From NCBI GenBank assembly GCA_013076295.1, contig RQOL01000616.1, positions 1,426,001 to 1,490,000 on the forward strand: a DNA stretch of 64,000 bases. Reading direction: 5' to 3'. The stretch comes from Sanderia malayensis (Eukaryota; Cnidaria; Scyphozoa; Semaeostomeae; Pelagiidae). This document shows positions 43,978 to 54,471 of the stretch, in pieces (position 1 is the stretch's first letter; every line of letters begins with the position of its first letter). A program made the position numbers and the translations under genes. The notes under the pieces are model-generated. The model did not search any database. It was not told where the DNA came from and saw only the letters and a list, made by a program, of their open reading frames with translations.

Positions 43978-44859
43978 AATACAACGAGTAATTCTCTTGT
44001 GTCCGTATATTGAATTTAATTTAATAAATAATACTCATCAAAATAAATCATCCTAAATTTTTATAGCACAAAACTACTTGACGGTGAACAAATGAAAGAA
44101 AATGGAATATGGGACAGTAAAACTTTCCCTGATCACTCTTAAAAGTAGCATTTCTATTTATTTATTCAAAGTTTCGTTAGTCCATTAGCCAGCTATTCAT
44201 TTTTTTAAAGTAAAATAGGTAAAAATACCAAAAGTAATAACTTAGTAAGGAAACATTGTTTGCAATAACGTCCTTATATAATTTTATAAGATAGCCTTTT
44301 CATGTCCTAAGATAAACAATGTTTATTTTGAGCAATCTCTGACCAGCTTCTTGGCACATTCGACCATAATCTTTGTATTAGAATGCCAGTGTTAATTAAT
44401 TAAGCTAACTACAGATGCATTTACATGTTTTCAGTGCTATCTATACTAATTTCCAGAACTATTCATTGAAATCATATTAACACCATTCCCATTTCCCAGC
44501 ATAAGTGCAAAGTATGTCAGAGGCAGGCAAGCGGTGGGACCATGTAACTCAAACGTCACCAAACAGTATCAAACATCAAACAGCTGCAAATAGACACGCA
44601 TACGCATCTGTAGATTTATCTGTAGGTTTGTTCGCTATATTTTCGACACGTTTTCATGCCAGGCAAAATAATAGCAAGTAATATCTATCACCATTCGTAA
44701 AACGGCCCACCTTTAGAAACTAAAAGTAAAATCTTTGACTCACCATTTATGATTCAGATAAATCCGCGTCCGCCGCATCTTTCAATGTATTGGACGTCCC
44801 ATCGAAGTGAACCCTCGTATGAACCCTCGGTACACAACAATCTTTGTTTTGCCTTGGCA

Positions 44860-45085
44860 TATATTGATCCTGGTAATAAAATCAGAATTGCTTAGCTGAT
44901 TCAATGCAATGAGTTCTTAAGGTTAAGTTAAGTTCTTAAGTTCTTAAGTTCTTTAAGTTCCTCCGCACTAAACTACATATTCAATTCTGCAACTTCACAT
45001 CTGCTTAAAGTACATTGTAAAGATGTTTGTTAATATTGTTGAGATTAAGACAGTTGTCGAAATTTCTCATCAGAACACTTGATCC
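44860..45085 (-). pseudogene. Relic of the 3' end of a third CniFL gene
   Basis: The stretch from the ATGTTGATGCTAG-like word through GTTAATATTGTTGAG to GACAGTTGTCGAAATTTC follows the order of 48615-48795 and 54320-54495, that is the 3' flank and last codons of the two intact CniFL genes. Homology stops after about ten codons of the fibrinogen domain, and a different sequence (dynein-like) begins. It shows that a third copy once lay here. Confidence 0.55.
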
Positions 45086-45129
45086 TCTAGCTGACTGAGC
45101 TAAAATAAACATGTTGTATATATGTTTAC

Positions 45130-45220
45130 TATAGAAGCTGAGTTTTGCGATAGCATCACTGACGTAGCTTCCAAGAGGCTACAACGAAGGGTATGATTTA
45201 TTGGTCCACATTGTAGGAAC
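45130..45220 (-). pseudogene. Dynein heavy chain pseudo-exon
   Basis: On the minus strand it reads VPTMWTNKSYPSL, stop, PLGSYVSD, which matches the functional exon 61947-62039 except for a TAG in place of a lysine codon, a two-base length difference and several substitutions. Similarity extends into the flanking introns (about 45120-45460 against 61940-62310), so it is a genomic duplication and not a processed copy. Confidence 0.85.
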
Positions 45221-47266
45221 CTAAAAAAATGCACCCAAATAACAACGGTGTCATAAAGTACAAAATTAAAACATTAATGTGACGTTAGCTACTTAGAAAG
45301 TTCTTTACATTGGTGAAATTGGGATTGCAAAAGGCAAAGCTTAGAGATAATATGAACAAAAGTCAAATAAAAAAGAACTGGTAATCAAAAAACGTCTGCT
45401 GATTGGTGCATAACACAATAGAAAATCCTGCATTGCATTGTTCTAATTTTCTATCCTTCAGGGAGTAAGTGGCATTTCTGTAAATCTGTCTGAAAAATTT
45501 CAGCTAAATGTGTAAACATGATGTTTTCGAGATGCGGTTTATTCACATCTACATCGTTCACGCGTGCCATCGCGATGCTTTCGAAGCTCAATTGAAGATC
45601 TTTTAAAACTACCTTGATCTCATATTTTTAATTAAACATAAACAGTCAAACAATTAAATGCAAAAAGTAAAAATATTACTCACCGTTGTAACGATACAAT
45701 TCAGATAAATAGAGGCAGTGACTCCATCGCGATTTCACTTTAGATGTCGCGCTTATTTTTCCAGGTAACGCAAGACATTCCAGCTATCAACAAAAGTTAA
45801 ACCATCTCCAAATGGATACAAACTATTTAAATTTAAGTGATAATAGCAATCATGTTACAAGGCTCTTCGATAATCATTATCCAATCCCGAAATATCGTTA
45901 GAGCATCGGCAATATAACGCCTTTCATAAAGAGCCCCTTTAGGAAGTCTCAATATACGTTTTTTTATAAGAAACCTGGCTCAAGGCCTAGTAGTAAAAGT
46001 TTCTTAATTTTTAGCCACATTTTAGTTCTAAAAGTTTCTTAAAAGTTTCTTAATTTAATGAAAAAAGTTGTAGTGAAAAAGGAGAAAAAAACGTGGATGT
46101 GGCAAAATATTAGTATTATAACAAAGAAAAATCGTCAATGCGAAAAATCGTCATGCGGAGCTGACAATTTTATGCTTTGCACATAAAACATACTTGCTGT
46201 AGTTGACATTTGTTAAATCCGTGAGGGAAAACGTGTTTCCGAAATTTCTAATGTTTCTTAAATATTTCCTTGCAGTTCTAAAAGTATCTTAAATTTTAGG
46301 GCGTCAAGATCTAGGTTTCTTAAAAAAAACGTGTAAAGAGTCTCAAAGAGTCTAAAAATTCAAAAAACTTAGAACCAAGGACGAAAATCCCTGAGGAGCT
46401 TCTCAAAGTTACATAATTTTACCACTGCGAATATTAAGACATGCTATTAAATGATTTTCATTGTATTTTTTGTTTGAAAACTCTTTTGAAATTTCATTCA
46501 ATTCCGAAGAATGCGATTTACAATTTGTATCTCATTTATTGTATGGTCCTTTGTTATGATAAATGAATGCTTCAAATTTGAACACAAGCTAACTATGTCA
46601 TGGTGATATTGCCAGAATCGGCAACAGAAGCAATCAGACGTAGATCTGAAAGGCCGTATGATCCAAAACAAACTAAAGATGCTTGAATGGAAAAGGCATC
46701 TTAGGCACTTTTAGAACAAAAAAGCTAAGAACAAATGTATAAAGAACAACGAGATCACTATCATCAAAGGTATTCAGATCTCTTACGTCATAAAGAGACA
46801 TCTACTTTAAATTTTTATAAAAACTTTCAGAAATGCTTATTAGTCGGGTTTTTTTGCTCTGCTTATGTTCTGAAGAAAACGTGCTCATGCAGTTTAACAG
46901 CTGTGTTCATCTTCGTGTGTCTGCTTTTATCATTTGCAGGTAGGAAAACAAGCAAGAAAAAATTTAACTGGACGATGGTCATCGGAAAACTTTATCGATG
47001 CAAAGGATTCTAAACTCCATCAAACTCAATCAACCTCAGCACAAACACCACAAGGACAAACTGATGTCGAAGGTCCAGAGAATCGAGCTTTGTCACAATA
47101 TAAACAAGTTAGATTCAAATTTTAAAGTTGGCAGGTCATGACATATGGCAAGCAACTCACAACAAACAGCAACAGTGAAGGACTTTCATTGCTGAAACAT
47201 AACAACTAGATATTGTTTCAAATACCGAGTTTCTTGTCAATTATGCTTTCAAGGAATGAATGAAAA

Positions 47267-48229
47267 ATGGCAAACAATATCAATTTCATGGAAAGCAGCT
47301 TGACAACAATAATAATATCACTACTACTATGCATAAGTGGCATCATATTGAATTCCATTAAGATCTACTTGATCGGAAGAAGATGGGAGAAGGTGACGTC
47401 ATTCGATACAATTCTACTCAATTTGGCCATATCTGACCTGTTGGCCAGCACAACTGGCATGATAGGAACCAGTTTCTTGGCCTATTACTATCTCAGAAAT
47501 ATGGAATACAATTATGTTGTACTGGTAGTGTTTCACGTAATGATGGTCTTCTCTGTCACAACATCTGTCGTGTTTGTTATCGTCATTGCCATAGAAAGAC
47601 TTAGAGCAATTAAAATGCCACTTGAACATCGCGCGTTGCGCTCTGATAAAACCAAAACAAGAAAAATGTTGATCTTCACGTGGCTAGGCAATGCTTTCTT
47701 AATGGCGGTTTCACTGGCCGTCATGTTCGGCATCGCCGATGAAAAGCTGAATGAATCAACCAATATTTCCCAGTACACGGTAGGCGGCTATTTGTGTACA
47801 GGCTTTTTGCTGACCTTTGTCCTTTACGGCTGGATAGCGTACTTGTTGTTGAAGAGAAATTCGACGTTTTTGGCCTTTGACCCCAAAGACAAAAAGAACA
47901 GAGCACCCATCGTCAAGACCGTTCGAAAAGAGAAGGCATCAATTGTTGCATGTGTACTGGTTGTGGCCACGTTCATCGCTTTCAACATGCCGTATGCAGT
48001 AGCTGCGTTTTCGGGTAGAGTGCGAACTTCCGTAATTACGTGCATGCTTGCAAATTTAGTTGGAAACCCACTGATCTACTTTTTCAAGACATATGCAGAA
48101 CGGTGCTTCAAAAACAATAAAATAAAATTTGATTCGAATGAAAACCGCGAAGGTTATGGAGGAAAAGTCAACAAAGGATCCGCAGACGTGGAATTGGATG
48201 ACATTTCACCAGAGGTCAACCTTCCTTAA
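47267..48229 (+). CDS. Class A GPCR, subfamily 2, copy 5 (truncated C-tail)
   Basis: 320 residues, single exon, complete seven-helix core: LAISD, IERLRAIK, FNMPYAV and GNPLIYFF are present. The start ATG follows an overlapping GAATGAATGAAAA context. The tail ends at EVNLP because CTT CCTT at 48221-48227 contains a four-base duplication relative to the other copies. The old ending (NELEIGSKVNNKVDK and so on) is preserved in the shifted frame to a stop at 48294-48296. About 22 C-terminal residues are therefore lost. Receptor function may persist, since the membrane region is whole. Convergent with the CniFL gene at 48771-51917. Confidence 0.9.
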   Translation: MANNINFMESSLTTIIISLLLCISGIILNSIKIYLIGRRWEKVTSFDTILLNLAISDLLASTTGMIGTSFLAYYYLRNMEYNYVVLVVFHVMMVFSVTTSVVFVIVIAIERLRAIKMPLEHRALRSDKTKTRKMLIFTWLGNAFLMAVSLAVMFGIADEKLNESTNISQYTVGGYLCTGFLLTFVLYGWIAYLLLKRNSTFLAFDPKDKKNRAPIVKTVRKEKASIVACVLVVATFIAFNMPYAVAAFSGRVRTSVITCMLANLVGNPLIYFFKTYAERCFKNNKIKFDSNENREGYGGKVNKGSADVELDDISPEVNLP

Positions 48230-48770
48230 TGAGCTAGAAATCGGGTCAAAGGTCAACAACAAAGTGGACAAAAATGAGGGTAACATAACGCTCTAAGGTA
48301 CCACGAGCAACTCTCCTTTGTTTATAGGCGTACTGAGCTTAATTGAACTGTTTTGAAAATGTTTTGAAAGAAGTGTAGCGTTGGACTAAAAGATAGTGAT
48401 CGTTATCAGAGGTTTGATTGTGCGTGGGAACCAGGGTTGCATTGGTTACATACCCAATACTCAACAAAAACAATAGCCTGATATGCCTCTTCCTTCTCTA
48501 ACCGAACAGACCATGGCACAGAGTGCCTCCAACCTCCATTGTATGCTGCCTCATTTTCACAATGCATTCCTCGTTGCATCGAAATTAGTGCGTCGAATCT
48601 ATTATTTTGTTTCACATATGTTGATGCTAGTAATCAAATTACAATTGGGTAACTGATTCAATCCAATGGGCTGATCTCACTCCGCATTAAGATACATTAC
48701 AAATCTGTAACTTCAAATCCACGTAAGCATAGTGACAAGTTGTCTGTTAATATTGTTGAGCTTAAGACAG
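48230..48770. other. Spacer between convergent GPCR and CniFL genes
   Basis: It is shared with 54004-54471. A minus-strand frame of 69 codons at 48406-48615 is also open at 54112-54321 without indels, but most differences between the two change the amino acid, so it is not clearly coding. The spacer otherwise holds the 3' UTRs of the two genes. Confidence 0.45.
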
Positions 48771-51700
48771 TTATCGTAATTTCATTTCAGAGAACCTAAT
48801 TGTGCCATACTTATTCCCCCAGTGATACCAACTCAGTCCAGTAGTCGAAGCTGAACCACCCTTTCTTGGATGCAATCCATTTAAATTTGAATATAGGCAG
48901 TTATAGTACCACCATGCTCCTTTAAACGAACTAGCGCAATTCAAGCTGTATCGATCATTATCTCTGTCTTTCGTTGAAAATTGCATGTTGTTATGATATG
49001 ACAGTGAATCTCCTCGATTCCCTGTGAATCCACTTACTTCAAGTTTATAGTTGCCTTGTTCTGGTCCAACTTTAAACCTGTTGTATTTAGCATATCCAGT
49101 CGAGCCTTGTAGGTCTTTCAAATCAATCCTTAATGATGTTCCACTTGCAGTCAATGGACTTATGTAATCCAAGCCAAGCCAGAAATCACCATTTAAATCA
49201 CCAAATCCACGTTTGTAATCGCTCCAACCACGATTAAAGTCAACTGATCCATCAACTCGTCTTTGAAAAACTGTCCATCCACCACCATCTGTTTGCATGT
49301 CACAATATACTTTTAACGATGTTCCGTCTGCCATCCATATTGTATAGATTCCACTCTGCCTTTTACCACCTGCGTAATGTTCCTTGCAATCTTTGAACTT
49401 GGTATCTTTGAAGGGAGAATAACGGTAACAGTTATTAAGTTGTAACGGTAACAGAATAACGGTAACAGAAATTAAGTTTTGCAACATAGTTGCTGGGATG
49501 AGAAGACAGAAAATATAGCCTACAATTGGTTTGCAAGCTCAAGTCAATATGCAGGGCAAAAATTAATAGAAAAGGAGGTGAATGAAACCTACTAGCAGAT
49601 TGGACAGACACACTTTTCTTATCAAAATATCTACAATTTTGTCGAACCATAATATCCTTACTTTCAACTTAATCTTAAAATTATTCCAAAGCCCTTTTTA
49701 TACAAAATGAAAATTCAATTTTTACTGATCACTTTGATGCCTGTTTTGTCGTGACATGGTCACGAAAAGTAGACTGAATACTGCTTTGAAATGGGGTAAT
49801 TTATCACAGCATGGTGATCAAAAAAACACGGATGGCAAAATTGTATGAATAAGTATTGCGAAAAGGGTAAAATGACTTGCAAAAGCAAACACGCCAGGAG
49901 TCCACAATTAACCAATTTATACATATATTACCATGTTGAACACAACGATGAACAGACAAGTGTCCGCAAAATTACTTGTTTTGCTATAGCTTTGACGAGT
50001 TCCCAAATGACTGATTTTACGCAAATATCATGCCTTTCTGCCGAAGATTAATGTGAAATATGTTGAAGTTGTTTTACACAAACGTAAAAGCTTTACATAC
50101 CTTGAACAAGAATAATCATAACTGCTTGCATGCTACCAACTTTGTTTTTTGCAGTGCAACTGTACGTGCCACCATCTTTCTTCTCTATGTTTCGCAAAAT
50201 CAAACTACCATTTGTTTTTATTTTTGCATTCTTCGATATTTCGCCTCCAACTTTGTTCCAAGATATCACCGGCTTTGGAATTCCCACTGCTGTACATTTA
50301 ATTTCGTAGCTGTTACCTGTTGAGGCCAAAAGTTGCTCTGGATTTACAGTCACGATTGGCTTTGCTGAAAGGAAAAAAGGCAAGATAATTCAATGACTTT
50401 TTATAAATTAAATAAAGCTCAGAACTTGTAAATAAACAGAAATTTGATGACTCAGTATTATGTTTCAACACACAGATTAAATTTCAACACAAAGCATTAT
50501 GGGTGAAGCTAAATATTAGCAACTGCTTATTAGCAACTGCTTCAGTCGTAAGTCTTGAAGTATCAAAATTAAAACATTTGAACTTACTCAATACTATAAG
50601 TTGTGCTGAAGCTTTAACGTTTCCAATTACATTATCAGCAATACATGTAATTGTACCATTATCACTTGCTGAAACTTTCTTTACCTCTAAACCAATATTT
50701 TCAATAATCTTGATGTTTTTATTATCACTTGCTATCTCCTTACTATTGTGTAACCATGAGATGTCTGGCTTTGGATTCCCTTTGGCTTCACAAGTGAATG
50801 TAGCTGAAGTTCCTTCAACAACACTGGCATCAGATGGTTTCATTGTTATTCTTGCTTTTTCAAAAGATAATCCAGGAGGCCCTCTTGGTCCAATGTCACC
50901 TTTGTCACCTTTTACCCCAGGAGGTCCTCTTGGTCCATGAGGTCCTACTCCTCCAGGATCTCCCTTCAGTCCGCGTGGTCCGGCTTTTCCACGTCGTCCT
51001 CTTTTTCCAACACATTTAAAGGTCTTGTTACAAAATGGAGCCTGCATTTCCGCATTTCGGTAAAAATAAAATAAATTGTTCATTGATTTTTGCATGCTTT
51101 CAATTAGCTCAATTTGTTTCTGCGATCTGATAAGACTGCGTTTCTCTCTTGACTTTTGGGCAAGCTTGGTTTCCACGAAACCTAACAAGAAAAATGAAGC
51201 ATAATTTGAACGCGAGACAACACAGAAACTACAATAAAATCTGTTGTACACCCATAGACAACGTAAAAGAGGTGGACAAAGAACATGAGGGAGGGACAAG
51301 ATTGATTCTTCTAGACTCTTCAAGATTGACAATAATTCTTCAATCAAAAAGAAAACGAACTGGAAAAGTGTGCGGCCAAAGAGAAGAAACAAATTGAGAA
51401 AATGTACCGAATCTTTGTCCAAAACGGCGCAACAAGAGATCGATGACGATTCTTTCAGGGGCGTCGTGAGCGGAGGGGAAGGGGGCCATGGCCCACCCTG
51501 TGAAAGCAAAATCGGTGGATTTTTGGGAAAATTTGGAGATTGTTCTACTTTTTCGGAAATTTTTCAGCGTTTGGCCCTGCATTCTTTACACTGTACGAAA
51601 AGTTCTGCAAGTCTCATTATTGTTGAAAATGTTGAAAATGTTCTCATTATTGTTGTCAAATTCAAATTCTCACCTTCATTTGAAACACTGGTTGAATCAA

Positions 51701-51917
51701 ATCTTCGTTTTAGGCCCAAACCAATGACGATAGTTCTCATTGTTGTCAGTTCATCTTCAAACTTGATCTTCTGATCATTGAGTTTATTGCCAAGCCTTAT
51801 TGTCACCAGAAAGCAACATAATGCAATAACCAAAGCAACTGCAGAAATAAGCCAGGTTGTTTTGCAATTTTTACATTGCATTCTGTCATTCTGTTTTTGT
51901 TTTTCGACTTCCCCCAT
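48771..51917 (-). CDS. Cnidarian ficolin-like protein (CniFL), gene A: TM-collagen-Ig-Ig-fibrinogen
   Basis: Four exons, all introns phase 1: 51674-51917, 50588-51181, 50101-50364 and 48771-49405, together 578 residues and a stop. Residues 1-21 are cytoplasmic with CKNC, 22-41 are one membrane helix with no signal peptide (type II), and then a helical stalk. REKR (93-96) is a furin-type site, and cysteines lie at 132 and 138. Fifteen Gly-X-Y triplets (140-184) are followed by two I-set Ig domains (about 190-278 and 280-367) with C...W...DNGTITC and C...W...DGGTYSC. The fibrinogen C-terminal domain has all four conserved cysteines and the calcium-type loop DRDNDRY. Known CniFL proteins are proposed pattern-recognition lectins of anthozoans; a role in microbe or symbiont recognition here is inference. 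Confidence 0.9.
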
Positions 51918-52983
51918 CCCTAGTGTTGAGAAAAACTACTTTCGATTTCACCAAACAGAAAACCAAGATATATCTATCACGATACAATATCTCAACATGC
52001 CTGGACTTGTTTGGGCTGTGTACTTGAAATACACAAAACTGCGAAACTTGACAAGAAAAGCTATAAACGTGTTGCACGTATTAACTTTATATTTTATTAA
52101 CTTTTATTGTTTTCGTGATGAAAAAATCACGTAGATAAAATTCTTTAAGATGTTACAACACCCTTCGATAATCATTATCCAAACCCGAAATATCGTTTAA
52201 GCCTCAGCAATATAACGCCTTTCATAAAGAGCCATTTATAAGGAAGCTTCACGAAGAAAGGCCTAAAATTAAAAAAAAAAAACTGAATTAAAGACAAAAA
52301 TCCCTAAGGAGCTTTTCAAAGTTACACAATTTTACCACTGCGAATATTAGACATGCTACTTTTTGATTTTCATTTTATTTTTTGTTAGAAAACTCTTTTG
52401 AAATTTCATTCAAATTCCAAAGAATGCGATTTACAACTTGTAGCTCATTAATTCTATGATCCTTTGTTATCATAAATCCAATGCTTCAAATTTGAACACA
52501 AGCTAACTATGTCATGGTGATAATGCCGTATTGGCTGAATTGGCAACAGAAATAATCAAACGTAGATCTGAAAGGTCGTATGATCCAAAACGAACTAAAG
52601 ATGCTTGAATTAGGCATATTTAGACCGAAAAACTGAGACCAAGTGAATAAAGAACAACAACATCATTATCATCAAAGGTAATTCAAATCCCTTCGGAAAC
52701 TTCATATTTAGCTGGAGGATAGCTATCGGCAAACTTTCCCGGTGCGAAGGCTCTAGATTCCATCAAACTCCACCAACCTTCATTTCCAGCACAAACACTA
52801 CAAGGACAAACTGCTGTTAAAGGTGTACAGAACCAAATTTTGTTGCAATATACAAGTTAGACTCAAACTTCAAAGTTGGTAGGTTATGACATGGTGAGCA
52901 ATTCCTGACCTGAAATAAGACCCCTAATATTGTTTCAAATACAGAGTTTCTTGTCGATAATGCTTTCAGGGAATGAATGAAAA
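51918..52983. other. Intergenic, junction of the two GPCR-CniFL blocks
   Basis: The start of block B is at about 52150, where CTTCGATAATCATTATCC repeats 45868 onward. 52150-52983 is the duplicated upstream flank of GPCR copy 6 and the probable promoter side of CniFL gene A lies at 51918-52140. No gene is seen. Confidence 0.45.
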
Positions 52984-54003
52984 ATGGCAGAAAACTTCAT
53001 GGAAATCAACTTGACAACAATAATAATATCACTACTACTATGCACGAGTGGAATCATATTGAACTCCATTGAAATTTATCTGATCGGAAGAAGATGGAAG
53101 AAGGTGACATCATTCGATACAATTCTACTCAATTTGGCCATATCTGACCTTGTGACCAGTTCAGCTGGTATGATAGGAGCTGGTTTATTGGCTTATTACA
53201 ATCTCAAAAATATGGAATACAATTATACTGCACTGGCAGTGTTTCACGCAATGACTGTTTTCTCTATCACAACATCTGTCGTGTTTGTAATCGCCATCGC
53301 CATAGAAAGACTTAGAGCAATTAAAATGCCGCTTAAACATCGCGCATTGCGCTCTGATAAAACTAAAACAAGAACAATGTTGATCTTCACGTGGCTGGGC
53401 AATGCTTTCTTAATGGCGGTTTCACTGGCCGTCATGTTCGGCATCGCCGATGAAAGGCCGAAAAAGTCAACAAATATTTCCCAGTACACTGTAAGCGGCT
53501 ATTTGTGTACAGGCTTTTTGTCGACAATTGTCCTTTATGGTTGGATAGCGTACTTGTTGTTGAAGCGAAATTCGAGGTTTTTGGCCTTCGACCCCAAAGA
53601 CAAAGAGAACAAGGCATCTATTATAAAAGCTGTTCGAAAAGAAAAGGCATCAATTGTTGCATGCGTACTCGTTGTCGTTACCTTCGTCGGTTTCAATATG
53701 CCGTATGTAGTAGCCGCGTTTTCAGGTAGAGTTCACACTGCAGCAATGGTTTGCATGCTTGGAAATTCAGTTGCAGACCCACTGGTCTACTTTTTCAAGA
53801 CATACGTAGAACGACGCTTCAAAAACAATAAAATTAAATTTGATTCGAATGAAAACAGCGAAGGTCATGGAAGAAAAGTCAACAAAGGATCCGCAGACGT
53901 TGAATTGGATGACATTTCACCAGAGGTCAATCTTAATGAACTGGAAGTCAGGTCAAAGGTCAACAACCAGGTGGACGAAAATGAGGGTACCACAACGCTC
54001 TGA
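52984..54003 (+). CDS. Class A GPCR, subfamily 2, copy 6 (mosaic)
   Basis: 339 residues, single exon, intact. The first half (SFDTILLNLAISDL, RALRSDKTKTR, SLAVMFGIADE) matches the gene at 47267. The second half from about residue 200 (DPKDKENKASIIKAV, SGRVHTAAMVC, NSVADPLVYFF) matches the genes at 34142 and 37190. Motifs are ERL after TM3, FNMP in TM6 and DPLVY in TM7. The C-tail is complete. The mosaic pattern points to gene conversion or unequal crossing-over. Convergent with the CniFL gene at 54472-58628. Confidence 0.92.
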   Translation: MAENFMEINLTTIIISLLLCTSGIILNSIEIYLIGRRWKKVTSFDTILLNLAISDLVTSSAGMIGAGLLAYYNLKNMEYNYTALAVFHAMTVFSITTSVVFVIAIAIERLRAIKMPLKHRALRSDKTKTRTMLIFTWLGNAFLMAVSLAVMFGIADERPKKSTNISQYTVSGYLCTGFLSTIVLYGWIAYLLLKRNSRFLAFDPKDKENKASIIKAVRKEKASIVACVLVVVTFVGFNMPYVVAAFSGRVHTAAMVCMLGNSVADPLVYFFKTYVERRFKNNKIKFDSNENSEGHGRKVNKGSADVELDDISPEVNLNELEVRSKVNNQVDENEGTTTL

Positions 54004-54471
54004 AGTACAACTAGTAACTCTCTTTTGTTTGTAGGCGTATTGAACTTAATTGAACTGCTTTGAAAATGTTTTGAAAGAAGTGTAGCGTTGGACTAAAACA
54101 TGCGATCGTTATCAGAGGTTCGATTGTGCGTGGGAACAAGGGTTGCATTGGTTACATACCCAAAACTCAACAAAAACAATAGCCTGATATGCCTCTTCCT
54201 TCTCTAACCGAACAGACCATGGCACAGAGGGCTTCCAACCTCCATTGTATGCTGCCTCGTCTTCGCAATGCATTCCTCGTTGCATCGAAATTAGTGCGTC
54301 AAATCTATTATTTCGTTTCACATATGTTGATGCTAGTAATCAAATTATAAGTGGGTAACTGATTCAATCCAATAGGTTGTTCTCACTCCGCATTAAGATA
54401 CATTACAAATCTGTAACTTCAAATCCACGTAAGCATAGTGACAAACTGTTTGTTAATATTTTCTGATGAGC
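54004..54471. other. Spacer between convergent GPCR copy 6 and CniFL gene B
   Basis: It corresponds to 48297-48770 in the first block, including the 69-codon minus-strand frame (54112-54321). No independent gene is supported. Confidence 0.45.

Larger units (their letters stand above)
43978..47266. other. Intergenic with relics of a CniFL gene end and a dynein exon
   Basis: 43978-44340 is the duplicated GPCR 3' flank. 44860-45085 is a decayed copy of the end of a CniFL gene and 45130-45220 a dynein pseudo-exon, both listed separately. From about 45855 the sequence is the start of the duplicated GPCR-CniFL block and matches 52150 onward. 45925-46400 is rich in TTTCTTAA and TTATAAGAAAC words belonging to the CACCCA-ended MITE family. 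Confidence 0.5.

Noticed and set aside
50503..50940. 145-codon plus-strand frame, and its counterpart 57191-57709
   Set aside because: Antisense shadow of the collagen and Ig exon of the CniFL genes.
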